NCBI GenBank assembly: GCA_938075415.1
Contig: CALJHC010000001.1
Location: 62,001 to 126,000, forward strand
Direction: 5' to 3'
Source of the DNA: an uncultured Rubripirellula sp.
GTDB lineage: Bacteria > Planctomycetota > Planctomycetia > Pirellulales > Pirellulaceae
Length of the DNA: 64,000 bases
Under the pieces are notes generated by a model. That model worked only from the letters and a program-made list of their open reading frames with translations, ran no database searches and had not been told where the DNA came from. Positions 46,505 through 55,286 of this stretch are shown here, piece after piece. Within the stretch, counting starts at the first letter, position 1, and every line of letters begins with the position of its first letter. The translations under genes were made by a program, and so were the position numbers.

Positions 46505-47229
46505 TCCATTGCCTCCTTCATCGAATTAGCATCACCGCTGACCCACGCACGGAAAGCATCTTGATATTTCTCACCGCAAACATAAACAGCGGCGCCCCGA
46601 TAAAGACCTTGCTGAACAGAACCATTCTGTTTGGTGGCTAACTGTCTTTCTCGCAGCCGAAATAAACAGATCGCTTCGTTGGTATCAAAAGTGCATGTCG
46701 TGCCCTCTTTGACAACCGGTTCAACCAACAGATCATCGAGTGATTCTATTGCGAAATCGTCGGGCAAATGACACGTATTAGAACTGCCACCATTGCTGGA
46801 GCTGAAAATCCAATTCCCGTCGTCTTCGATTAAGGCGAATGTGATGAGCTCTTCCATAGGTTCTGGATTTTTAGCTGACCAATAGGCTTGCGAACCAATA
46901 ACGCGTTGAGGTGCATCGGCTTTGGACAATCCGGCACTGCTTTGGTAACAAGGCCCATATTCAGCGGGAAGATGCATGCGAAATTGCCACACATAGGCAT
47001 CCTCCAACTCAGGTGGAATCATCTCATCAGAGACAGGAACCTGCGTGATCGTCACTTTGGTCAGATCCACCACTTCAAGAAAACCAACCTGTTTTCGCAG
47101 CGACGTATGGATCTGACGCAACTCGGAAAGCCTTTGGTTATGACCGAAAGATGACCAGAACCCAACCACGGCAGCAGCGGTCAAGGCGATACAAAACAGA
47201 GCGTGTAAAGAAGTCCGCGGGACTGACAA
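46501..47229 (-). CDS. Membrane-anchored protein of unknown function, coupled to the next gene
   Basis: 242 residues. One N-terminal transmembrane segment (about 8-25, ALFCIALTAAAVVGFW), a short coiled coil (LSELRQIHTSLRKQV) and a soluble domain with two Cys residues near YGPCYQ and SNTCHL. I recognise no family. It overlaps the following gene by four bases (ATGA); shared architecture (anchor, short helix, large outer domain) suggests the two form a membrane complex. No other genes belong to this unit. Confidence 0.62.
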   Translation of the reverse strand: MSVPRTSLHALFCIALTAAAVVGFWSSFGHNQRLSELRQIHTSLRKQVGFLEVVDLTKVTITQVPVSDEMIPPELEDAYVWQFRMHLPAEYGPCYQSSAGLSKADAPQRVIGSQAYWSAKNPEPMEELITFALIEDDGNWIFSSSNGGSSNTCHLPDDFAIESLDDLLVEPVVKEGTTCTFDTNEAICLFRLRERQLATKQNGSVQQGLYRGAAVYVCGEKYQDAFRAWVSGDANSMKEAME

Positions 47230-47957
47230 CAGAAGATCCTAGTGCGTAGGGTGACGTTCGATACTGAATTCATAATGTCTCTTTCCCGGCCATTTTCTAT
47301 TCCCCTCTCTCGTAAGATTATTTTTCAATCAAGGGAGATTCCGGATAGTCATTCAGAAAATTACCACACGACACTCTACAAAACTTTATTTGAAAAATCC
47401 GGGGTGGGGAGGAAGGGAGGCACACACACTGAAAAAGGCGTGACACACCATCATCAACCAAATCATTGACGATCCGTCCATTGGCCACAACCTCCACCAT
47501 CGGTGCATTGGAATAAAATCCGTGGATCGTCGGTCTTTACCATCGTGAACTGCACTGAGTCTCCAGCTCTCGTCTCTCTGAACCGCAACGCTTTTTTTAC
47601 AGCATTCTTGATGCTGGGTGAGCTGCGACCCTGTAGCGAGGAAGAGTTGTTCAGCACAGAAGAACCCACCAAGCATTGCCATCAGACACACTGGGCAGAG
47701 CGGAGGTTAAAGCAGCATTATCAATGCTTCCAATAGCCTCTAAATGAAACTGTCTCAGTAAGTACGAGGACGTTCACCCTGGCGTCACTGATGGACGATT
47801 TCTTCAGGTCGAGATGAATCTAAGTCAAACGCTCCTGAGGTCGTTTCCTTGGATTCCAAAGAGTTCCATTAGGCTACCGGGACCAAAAGTCTCAGAATCT
47901 AGTTGATCGAGGAAAGCCGTTAAAGAAGCAACGCTAGGCTGATCCTGCGCTGATGAT
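47230..47957. other. Intergenic region between unknown pair and Tad locus B
   Basis: Flanking genes are on the minus strand. A G-rich tract lies near 47399-47419. The stretch just downstream of tadD (47825-47957) stays open in a frame different from tadD (see findings). Other open frames (47463-47691) are doubtful. Confidence 0.35.
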
Positions 47958-48683
47958 TCAACGTCGATACGGTTCGTCAGGCTGATCAGCGCGTGCCAAA
48001 TCGGAGCTGATTGAATTCCGCAACTCAATGGTTTCCTCAGGGCAGTCAGGAATCTCCGCCGCCACAGAAAGCTGCAGCAAGGCTTGTTCCATCTTTCCGT
48101 TATCAAGGTCCAAGATGGCGATATTGTGATGGGCGATTGCTGGGCCATAGAGTTCTGCAAACAGGTCAAACGCTTGCTCTCGATTTCCGAGTTCGTAAAA
48201 AATACAGGCATGAGCTGACCGGAGACGTTCGTCTTCGGGGTACTTACTCAATCCTCGCTTGATCACCTCGCTTGCCGTCACCAATCTCTCAAAATCAATG
48301 AGCACCCAAGCGAGATCATTATAAGCTGAAGCATCGGCGGAACCCTTGGTGATTACTCGTTGGTAACGAGTAATCGCTTTTTCCATCTGTCCTATCTGTG
48401 CATACAGCGGTGCAAGTTCCAGATCCAGTAATTCGGCGCCGGGATCCAACTGCTCTGCTTTCTCATACAACAGTATGGCTTCGCGTGCGTGTCCCTTCTC
48501 AGCGACAGACTTCGCAGTTTCAATACAAAGAAAACGTTCGTTAGGTGTACCTCTGAAAAGCTGTGCGTTTGACGCCCCACCAAGAGGTTTAATGAACTGG
48601 TCAGCACTCTGTCTTTCAAATCTGGCGCAACCAGCATGCATCAACAACACAAGCACCGCGAGGGCGATGGAAAGTCGAGTCAT
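47958..48683 (-). CDS. tadD: TadD-like TPR lipoprotein (Tad locus B)
   Basis: 241 residues. The signal peptide ends in the lipobox LMHAGC with Cys19. Tetratricopeptide repeats follow (about 60-215), with units such as GQMEKAITRYQRVITKGSA and NDLAWVLIDFERLVTASEV. TadD lipoproteins help secretin assembly. Its ATG overlaps the last base of the preceding lipoprotein stop (TAATG), so the two are coupled. It is the last gene of locus B. The tail after its stop remains open in another frame. Confidence 0.85.
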   Translation of the reverse strand: MTRLSIALAVLVLLMHAGCARFERQSADQFIKPLGGASNAQLFRGTPNERFLCIETAKSVAEKGHAREAILLYEKAEQLDPGAELLDLELAPLYAQIGQMEKAITRYQRVITKGSADASAYNDLAWVLIDFERLVTASEVIKRGLSKYPEDERLRSAHACIFYELGNREQAFDLFAELYGPAIAHHNIAILDLDNGKMEQALLQLSVAAEIPDCPEETIELRNSISSDLARADQPDEPYRR

Positions 48684-49216
48684 TAGAACCCCCCGCTAAA
48701 CATACTCTGGCCACCGTATCCCGCTCTCCCACGACCCGAACCTTGGGAACGGCGGCCTCCCAAAAGGCTGCTCTCCGCAACTGTTCCCGAGAGGCCGAGT
48801 GCCGCTGGGATCGCCAGTTCGGTGTCGACATCTGTCATACCAAATTCAGCAAGCTTAGCCCGAACGGTAAGTAATCTCTTTTGATCTAAATCTGCGTCAC
48901 CCGAGGGTTCGATTGTGAGCATATTCAAGCTGAGACTCTTTGCCGCATTGCGACGAGCAAGCCGGTCCAAAGTCATTGGCGCCAATTGACTAGTCTTTCC
49001 AATAAAATCGGCGAGGTAGAGCACATTCTGGTCTTGCTCGGCTGCTTCCACTTGGGATTGTTGTATTTGAAACATCTTTGTCCCAGCTGGTTCTGGTATC
49101 GCGCCGGCGGTGATGTCGGCGTGATGGTCGATCCCAAAGATTCCTCCCCGACTCGCGCACCCCAATGGGCCGGCCATCGTGAACAGGAGAATCGTCAACC
49201 ATTTCAAGTGTTCCAT
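48683..49216 (-). CDS. Gly-rich-tailed lipoprotein of unknown function (Tad locus B)
   Basis: 177 residues from the ATG at 49216, chosen because it opens a normal lipoprotein signal (MEHLKWLTILLFTMAGPLGC, lipid Cys at 20). The mature part is helical and hydrophilic (about 50-120); the C-terminus (about 150-177) is rich in Gly, Ser and Arg. No family is recognised. A start at 49291 is also possible: it has GAGG five bases upstream and would overlap the secretin stop, but gives a 45-residue leader. It lies between the secretin and TadD genes, so a periplasmic assembly role is likely. Confidence 0.65.
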   Translation of the reverse strand: MEHLKWLTILLFTMAGPLGCASRGGIFGIDHHADITAGAIPEPAGTKMFQIQQSQVEAAEQDQNVLYLADFIGKTSQLAPMTLDRLARRNAAKSLSLNMLTIEPSGDADLDQKRLLTVRAKLAEFGMTDVDTELAIPAALGLSGTVAESSLLGGRRSQGSGRGRAGYGGQSMFSGGF

Positions 49217-49283
49217 CGCGTTGCTTCCAGTACTTGCCAAGGTGAGTCCAAATAGTGTACCGATCAGGTTCTTTTCCCCATTT

Positions 49284-51371
49284 CTATTCATTTGAACCTC
49301 GCCCAGTGGTTTGCTCTGAGTCGGTTTTATTCTCAATCCGCACGACTACCGGTGGTGGTAATTTCACGGATGCTGGCGATCCAAGCGGTGGATATGATTG
49401 ATGCGGTGTCGGATTGGAACTCGGAGAGAAACGATCCGTTGGTCCAACCTTTCCGATCATGAACCGATCAGCGCGACAATGTTCGGCGTGTTTCTGTCGA
49501 GCATGATCCGTTCGCACGGAGGCTCGATAGTCCTTCGATCGACGACTTTCCAGTCGATTTGCGATAAAAAACTCAATGTCCGTCGGCTCGTGTACATCGC
49601 TGCCCGGCAGTGCCCCTAAATCTTGTGCATCGCGGGGTGCAACCAGATGTGGCGTCACAAGAATGACGAGTTCTTGTTCGCCGCTGCTGCTACGGTTGAC
49701 ACCGCCAGTTGCTCCGATGATGGGCAGATCACCCCAGAACGGAACTCGATCCGAACTTGCGCCATAGTTGGTTTGCAATAGCCCGGCGACGGCAATTGTC
49801 TGTCCGCTTCGCAGCTTGACGGTTGTGGAAAAATTGCGGCTGTTCAGTCCCGATACTTGCGTTCCATTTCCACTACCTCCTATCGTTGTTCCCAAAGATT
49901 CATCTCGAGTGCTGACTTCCGCGTTGACCTGTAACCGAATCACATCGCGATCCTGGATAAACGGTGTGAATCTTAGTTGCACTCCGAAGGGTACGAATGA
50001 AACGCCTTGCAGGTTTTGCCCGTTGCCAACGCCACCAGCAGAGATGATTGGAACTGGAAACCGGCCACCTGCTTGAAAATCGGCTGGCTGACCATTCATC
50101 GTGATCAAGTTGGGTTCGGCTAATGTGCGTGAGAGATTAAGTCTGCGTAGTGCTTCGATGGCAAGCGGAACCTGTCCCATGTCCAGTGAAGCCAGGATGT
50201 TCGCGCCAGATTGGCCGCCACCGCCCGGTTGGACCAGGTTGCCAACAACTGACTGAAAGACGTTAAATCCGCTGTTGTCATTGACAGAGAAATTGAGCCC
50301 GATACTGCGAGCTGCGCTGCGATTGACTTCCGCAACGGTCACCTTCAGCATCACCTGTTGCTCACCCACAACCTCCATCTGATTGATGATGCCAGCCTGA
50401 GCAAGGGACATCGGATCGATCACTCGCCGCCTTTGAGCAGCCGCTTCTTCCGACTCGAGCGGATCGATCGTTTCTCGGAAACTGAATGTCTCTGACACGG
50501 TGACCGGATTGGCAGCCGCCATCGATGTTTCGCGGCTAACAGTGTTGGTACTGATACCGCGTGCACCCGCAAGTACCTGCAAGATCTGTGACATCTCCAT
50601 GGTGTCTGGTGTTTGACCGCGGACGATCAATCGATCTTCGATCTGATCCAGTTCAATCAAGCTGTTGGGGAACTTCTCGTTGAGCTCCTTTTCTAGCGAT
50701 TCAATTGGCCGGGCAAGGATCGGATCCGCAAAGACTCGCACCAGATAGCTGACAATCGATTGCCCCGTGGGAGCGTTTGCATCTTCAAACCAGAGAATCA
50801 ACGTCGTTGAGCCCGGTTGCAAACCTGTGATCGCTATCTCTCGTCCGCTTTGTTCGTCAATTACCTCTGTACGAACGACTTTGTCATCCGGCACATAGAT
50901 TCGTTTAGGGACTTGGGCAAGCTGTAATACCTTCGGTCGGCCCAGCACCAGATTGAGCGGTAATTCAGGGTTGATGGTATTTTCAATAAACCGCTCTGCC
51001 CGCCTGACAACGGTTTCCGTTGGCGGCGACAAAATGAGGTCCTCTGGAAAATCACCTTGAATTCTCGGACCCGTTTTCCGGTCACCTTGCTGGGCCGAAC
51101 TGTCAGATTGGAAGCCACCTGACAGCTGCTTATCGGAAAGAGACGTATCCTGCCCATCAACGCCCTGCACGAACCCACCCAGAAAGTTCAGGTAAAACAG
51201 GACGAGAAAGCAGACGTTCAATGGGAATCGCACGGTGTTTGTGGCCTTATTTGAATTGACAATCGTTGCATCAGGCCGCGAACGAGCCAGAGCGCCCCGT
51301 TGCGAGAGGACCGTTTCCCCTGCAAAGCTTTCAATTTGTCCGACCACCGGATTCTTCGTTGTAATCGGCAC
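49284..51371 (-). CDS. cpaC: Outer-membrane secretin, CpaC/RcpA type (Tad locus B)
   Basis: 695 residues from a GTG supported by AGGGG seven bases upstream. A 46-residue leader precedes the hydrophobic signal segment (PLNVCFLVLFYLNFLGG). Then come a pilus-assembly N-domain (about 120-205), a BON-like domain (about 215-270) and the secretin core with GGRFPVPI and VKLRSGQTIAVAGLLQTN. A C-terminal tail of about 100 residues rich in Pro and Arg is longer than in the locus A paralogue. It forms the outer-membrane channel of the pilus. It starts after a 410-base gap from the pilin-proximal genes, perhaps with its own promoter. Confidence 0.9.
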   Translation of the reverse strand: MPITTKNPVVGQIESFAGETVLSQRGALARSRPDATIVNSNKATNTVRFPLNVCFLVLFYLNFLGGFVQGVDGQDTSLSDKQLSGGFQSDSSAQQGDRKTGPRIQGDFPEDLILSPPTETVVRRAERFIENTINPELPLNLVLGRPKVLQLAQVPKRIYVPDDKVVRTEVIDEQSGREIAITGLQPGSTTLILWFEDANAPTGQSIVSYLVRVFADPILARPIESLEKELNEKFPNSLIELDQIEDRLIVRGQTPDTMEMSQILQVLAGARGISTNTVSRETSMAAANPVTVSETFSFRETIDPLESEEAAAQRRRVIDPMSLAQAGIINQMEVVGEQQVMLKVTVAEVNRSAARSIGLNFSVNDNSGFNVFQSVVGNLVQPGGGGQSGANILASLDMGQVPLAIEALRRLNLSRTLAEPNLITMNGQPADFQAGGRFPVPIISAGGVGNGQNLQGVSFVPFGVQLRFTPFIQDRDVIRLQVNAEVSTRDESLGTTIGGSGNGTQVSGLNSRNFSTTVKLRSGQTIAVAGLLQTNYGASSDRVPFWGDLPIIGATGGVNRSSSGEQELVILVTPHLVAPRDAQDLGALPGSDVHEPTDIEFFIANRLESRRSKDYRASVRTDHARQKHAEHCRADRFMIGKVGPTDRFSPSSNPTPHQSYPPLGSPASVKLPPPVVVRIENKTDSEQTTGRGSNE

Positions 51372-51781
51372 AATCGGACCCCTGCTTTAATCAAATATCC
51401 CGATTACATCGATTCAAAGATGCTTGTTATCCGTCCGAAGGACCCGAAATCATGAAGGGGCAGCAAGCAATGCATCCAGTCCCAGTCGTCATGGTCACCT
51501 TTTTCTCAAAACAATAGCCACAAGAAAGTTAGAAGGTCAGATGACGCGATCGCTAGGTCAGATCACCACAGTTTGTCAGAAGAGCGCAGCTCGTGGCGTC
51601 CAAACACTCTCGCTCCCAAAGGCCCGAAGAACCAGAGTCTCAGCTTTGCCGAAATCCGAGGTTGATGAAGATGAACTCGAAGAACATCCTTTGAGGATTC
51701 ATCGCGATGCAAATCAGTTCGAATCGAATAAGTTGATCAAGCACCTGTTCGGATCAACAGTGAATGATTGACGCGACAGTC
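51372..51781. other. Gap within Tad locus B
   Basis: It separates the TadG-like gene from the secretin gene. A plus-strand frame at 51541-51771 may be a small gene (separate entry). A promoter for the secretin-lipoprotein-tadD segment is expected here. Confidence 0.35.
51541..51771 (+). CDS. Possible small antisense-oriented protein in Tad locus B gap
   Basis: 76 codons from an ATG with AGAAGG four bases upstream, ending TGA. The product is basic at the start and has an acidic middle (SEVDEDELEEH). It is on the strand opposite to all surrounding tad genes. I recognise no family, and it may be chance. Confidence 0.25.
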   Translation: MTRSLGQITTVCQKSAARGVQTLSLPKARRTRVSALPKSEVDEDELEEHPLRIHRDANQFESNKLIKHLFGSTVND

Positions 51782-52912
51782 TCAGCGAATCGTCCTGACC
51801 AGAACTGGCGAGTGATTCAAAGCAGAATCCTCTTGTTGAGCAAGTTCTTGATGCCGTGCCAAAACAGCGTCGCGAACCTCTGACGTCAGTCCGTTGAGCG
51901 TTGACCTTACATCGTGCAATCGGGGCGACGCATTAGGCTTTCTTGAATCGGTATCAGCAGCGCTGATGTTTAGCAGGAAACCAACAACATAAACCTGACC
52001 GTCATGGTCAAAAAGTACCGGTAGATAGCCCGTTGGCACATCCACTTGATCAATCGGCGCGACAACCGAAACTGTTTCTCCCAAATGATGCGGCGTGCTG
52101 GCAAGCACATGAAAATCGCCTGCATCAGGGTAGTAACCATACGCGGCAGCGCAGTAAAGGGCGTCATCAACTGCCGAGCCGACATAAACGATTGGGCGTT
52201 GGTCAGCGATGGCTGTTGCCCGAATGGTAACGCCGTCACGACGAATATCAAAGCCTTCGACCGCAGTTGGAATGAACGGCATCAAGTGTCCCAGCAGTAA
52301 AGGTGATCCACTGCCGCTTGAACTAATGCCTTCCACGCGATCCAGTGGATTTGCCACTCCGACTCGCTGGGGAGTTCGTCGAATTCGCGCTAAAAATGCG
52401 AGGCCTTCTGACGATGCAACAAAATCATCACGCTGATAATCGCCCATTTCGTTGTGCTGGTTCACCAAGCCTTCATAGTTCCCGACAACCAGATCACCAT
52501 GAACTTCGTTGTCAGGATTCAACTCCGGTTCAGGGCGAAATATATATTGATTGCGATTTGTGAAAATCCCAAGAGCGTTGGTTCCTTCACCAAACTGTGT
52601 GCGATCGTTGCCGTCACGCTGGATGAGTGCCTGCTCAGGCCCCGCTCCGAGCGTGGTCAAGTTCTCAGTTGAATCCAAATCATCATCAAAAAAATTGGCG
52701 ATTACTTCTCTGGCTTCGCCACGCCCGTCCTGGTCGATATTTCGGGAACCCTCAAGGGCGCCTGTATTGACCGCTGCTTGCATCGTGCGCCGCGACAGCA
52801 ACACAAAACCAAAGTCCAGCGTCAATGCCATCACCCCGATCGCCGCCAGCATGAACAAAAGCAAAAGAATCAAACTTTGACCATGTCGGTAATTGGCGTT
52901 CTTAGATCCCAC
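51782..52912 (-). CDS. TadG-like pilus-assembly protein (Tad locus B)
   Basis: 376 residues from a GTG with GGGAGG nine bases upstream, overlapping the TadE stop by 11 bases. The N-terminus reads RHGQSLILLLLFMLAAIGVM, a membrane segment after a Gly-Gln as in Tad pseudopilins, but without the Glu at position 5, so cleavage by TadV is doubtful. Then follows a large exterior domain with little similarity that I can name. TadG-like proteins act with TadE and TadF in pilus biogenesis. Confidence 0.75.
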   Translation of the reverse strand: MGSKNANYRHGQSLILLLLFMLAAIGVMALTLDFGFVLLSRRTMQAAVNTGALEGSRNIDQDGRGEAREVIANFFDDDLDSTENLTTLGAGPEQALIQRDGNDRTQFGEGTNALGIFTNRNQYIFRPEPELNPDNEVHGDLVVGNYEGLVNQHNEMGDYQRDDFVASSEGLAFLARIRRTPQRVGVANPLDRVEGISSSGSGSPLLLGHLMPFIPTAVEGFDIRRDGVTIRATAIADQRPIVYVGSAVDDALYCAAAYGYYPDAGDFHVLASTPHHLGETVSVVAPIDQVDVPTGYLPVLFDHDGQVYVVGFLLNISAADTDSRKPNASPRLHDVRSTLNGLTSEVRDAVLARHQELAQQEDSALNHSPVLVRTIR

Positions 52913-53969
52913 TGGAAAACACCTCCCGGCGATAAATTGCCTGAAATGTCATCACTTTTCTGTAAGGGCGAACGATCCTTGTGAGTGCTTCGAGTTCGCC
53001 AAGTCCGTACAGCCCAGCGTTAGCGTTGGAACCGGGCAGGTTGGTGGCGGGGGAGAATCTCGCTGTTGGATCTTGAATCATATAACAACCGGTTGACGCA
53101 CCTGATTTCAAATCCGTGTCACCGACGATCACGATGACGCCACCAAGCTCACCGTTGCTCTGCGCATCTTGGTCGTTAGCTGCAACACGGTTAAGCAACG
53201 TGGATGATTGAGCTGGGTAGTTGATTCGTAACGCAACCATTCCAGATTCGAATGATTCAAGCGTGGCGTCATCTGCGGAATCAAGTGCATAGGGACCTAT
53301 GCGAGACGAGGATTCATCCCCGTCATGGTCAACGCAAATCTCCTCGACCGCTGCAACCCATTGGCAAACGGTTTCACCCGCGGTTTGAATCGAAGATGGA
53401 ACGAAACCACTTCCCGGTGGATCATCATTGGGAAATGGAAGATCTCCACCAATTTCCCGAGTTCGATACTCAACGATTGGGATCAGTACGGTTTCTTCTC
53501 CGGTCTCTGTATTCACCACGACAGTACCCGGATAACGTGTCAATCCGTTGTCTCGAATCATGGTCGGAACCAAAAGACGATTTAGCAGCGGCAGTTGATC
53601 ACTAAATGCGGTAAAGTCACCATTGTATTCTGTGGAACCATCCCATTCACTGTCGTGAATCACTAAGAACTTTTCATCGTAAATTCTTTCCTCAAACGTC
53701 TGATCACGGCAAACAAAGTCTTGGCGATTACACTGATCAAGTTGCCCCAAACCAAGTTCCTGATTCGGTTCGAATGGCATTCTCGAAATTTCTTGAGCTG
53801 CCACATCCACGGCCTGCTGCAAAACATTGGCTTGAAAAAAGAACAGTCCCAAGCTGAGGGTTGCCCCAATCAACAGGATGATGACCGGAATCAGAATGGC
53901 GAACTCCAGCAACGCCTGTCCTGGCCGTGGCGTTTCCAGCGATCGCGATTGATGTTGAAAAGCGATCAC
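52902..53969 (-). CDS. tadE: TadE-like pseudopilin (Tad locus B)
   Basis: 355 residues from a GTG at 53969 that overlaps the DUF192 stop (GTGA); AAGGA lies nine bases upstream. This start is strongly preferred to the open frame that continues to 54347, because that part is the DUF192 gene read in another frame. The N-terminus has the pseudopilin motif G-Q-A-L-L-E-F (cleavage after Gly17, Glu5 and Phe6) and a hydrophobic helix (about 18-45), then an exterior domain of about 300 residues. It should be processed by a TadV peptidase; none is in this locus. Confidence 0.85.
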   Translation of the reverse strand: MIAFQHQSRSLETPRPGQALLEFAILIPVIILLIGATLSLGLFFFQANVLQQAVDVAAQEISRMPFEPNQELGLGQLDQCNRQDFVCRDQTFEERIYDEKFLVIHDSEWDGSTEYNGDFTAFSDQLPLLNRLLVPTMIRDNGLTRYPGTVVVNTETGEETVLIPIVEYRTREIGGDLPFPNDDPPGSGFVPSSIQTAGETVCQWVAAVEEICVDHDGDESSSRIGPYALDSADDATLESFESGMVALRINYPAQSSTLLNRVAANDQDAQSNGELGGVIVIVGDTDLKSGASTGCYMIQDPTARFSPATNLPGSNANAGLYGLGELEALTRIVRPYRKVMTFQAIYRREVFSSGI

Positions 53970-54340
53970 TGACGTTGTCCTTGCAGACAAACTTTGTTCC
54001 CAACTGCCAGATTTTTGACTACCAGATCTTTGGCTGCCAGATTTTTTCCTGCACAGGGAATCTCCAGTACCCTGCAGCAATCCTGCTTGGGAACGACAAG
54101 AGACCACGGCACAACATGTGCCCGATGCTCGACGATCATCCCGTCCTGATTGATGAAATAGACGTCGATCGGAACCCGCATCCACATCGTGTGGATTGAA
54201 CGACAAGGTTCCAGCCATAGACCGAACCCATGTTGAAAATTGCGTCGAAACATTAACCCGAAAAACCGCTGCCAAAGATTGCTCGCCACCTCGACATCTG
54301 TCAGCAAGACTTCTTGGGTTTGGGGATCGATCAATCGCAT
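53966..54340 (-). CDS. DUF192-family protein (Tad locus B)
   Basis: 124 residues. The family core is unmistakable: GLWLEPCRSIHTMWMRVPID followed by VYFINQDGMIV. No export signal is seen. The C-terminus carries a short repeat in which K-N-L-A and K-D-L-V alternate with period five residues (about 98-112), encoded by three near-identical 15-base units near 54003-54050. DUF192 function is unknown; copies are often exported small beta proteins. It starts three bases after the tadC stop and overlaps tadE in a GTGA, so it is an integral member of the operon. Confidence 0.85.
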   Translation of the reverse strand: MRLIDPQTQEVLLTDVEVASNLWQRFFGLMFRRNFQHGFGLWLEPCRSIHTMWMRVPIDVYFINQDGMIVEHRAHVVPWSLVVPKQDCCRVLEIPCAGKNLAAKDLVVKNLAVGNKVCLQGQRQ

Positions 54341-54343
54341 TGT

Positions 54344-55273
54344 TCATTGTCCTGTTACTCCGCGCAGCGTCTGTCCCATCGCACCGAAGGCCTGAAAGAT
54401 CATGGGGCCTAGCAGCACTACAAAAATACCCGGCAAGAAACCAATAACCATTGGGAGCACCAGCAAGGTGGGTACTGCCATGGCAGCTGCGGAGGCTTTT
54501 TCACGCCGGCGTGCTCGCATCTCTTTCGCTTGAACCCTCAGCGTCTCGCCCATTCCAGCACCCACCTGTTCCGCCTGCAATATGGCAGAGATGAAAGTCG
54601 AAAACACCGGTACTTTCACACGGTGCATCAACCGTTGGAGCGAATGGACACGAGAACGGCCAGCCAAGGTGTCTGCTTGAAAAATACGTAATTCCATGGC
54701 GAGTGGCCGGTCGCTTGAACTGGCATCAAGCACACGATCAAGGGCCGCATCAAATCCGACACCGGCTTGCGCAAGTGTATTCAAGAGATCAAGAAACAAC
54801 GGAAGATCCTGTTCGACTGCCAGAACACGTCGTTGCCGAATGGAACGAACAAAAAGTGTTGGTGCCAACGTCAGGACCACGATAAAAAACCACGGCGCTG
54901 ATAAAGCAAACGGAACCATCACGTTACCAACTCCACCCGGAATCGAACGAATGAAATCGGTTGCGGAATCAATAGCTCCGAGTCGGTCCAAGCGAAACCA
55001 CATGACAAGTCCCAACGTAAAAAGGGACAACGTTAAAGTCCAAAAAAATATCGGGGCGGAAGGACTTCGCAGGCCGGCTCGAAAAAGCCAACCTGAAATG
55101 CCGGGCAAGCTTCCTTCACCAAGAAAAAACTCGCCGTCGTTCGATTCATCATCAGGGCTATTCTGCGATTGCAGTCGGTTCTGAATGCTTGACTGATTGG
55201 ACACAACTCGCCAAATCTGGAAGCCGATCACTGGCATCAGTACCAGAAATAAAATCCACGCTAAAAGTTCCAT
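54344..55273 (-). CDS. tadC: Tad pilus platform protein TadC
   Basis: 309 residues from the ATG at 55273, which has GGAG seven bases upstream (the ATG at 55279 is too close to it). It is a GspF-type inner-membrane protein with an N-terminal span (LLAWILFLVLMPVIGF), more spans around residues 85-170 and a C-terminal pair (VLPMVIGFLPGIFVVLLGP). The cytosolic domain includes LDLLNTLAQAGVGFDAALDR, typical of type II/Tad F proteins. With TadB it forms the platform that the TadA motor acts on. Confidence 0.9.
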   Translation of the reverse strand: MELLAWILFLVLMPVIGFQIWRVVSNQSSIQNRLQSQNSPDDESNDGEFFLGEGSLPGISGWLFRAGLRSPSAPIFFWTLTLSLFTLGLVMWFRLDRLGAIDSATDFIRSIPGGVGNVMVPFALSAPWFFIVVLTLAPTLFVRSIRQRRVLAVEQDLPLFLDLLNTLAQAGVGFDAALDRVLDASSSDRPLAMELRIFQADTLAGRSRVHSLQRLMHRVKVPVFSTFISAILQAEQVGAGMGETLRVQAKEMRARRREKASAAAMAVPTLLVLPMVIGFLPGIFVVLLGPMIFQAFGAMGQTLRGVTGQ

Positions 55274-55286
55274 AGTCATTCTCCGC

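Noticed and set aside
47463..47691. Two overlapping minus-strand frames with a signal-like start and a Cys/Gly-rich end
   Set aside because: They could form one gene only by assuming a frameshift; no support for that in the sequence.
53970..54347. N-terminal extension of TadE (frame open to 54347)
   Set aside because: The same DNA encodes an evident DUF192 protein in another frame; TadE starts at the GTG at 53969 with an SD and GTGA overlap.
54696..55184. Plus-strand frame of 162 codons
   Set aside because: It is antisense to TadC, with basic, low-complexity translation.
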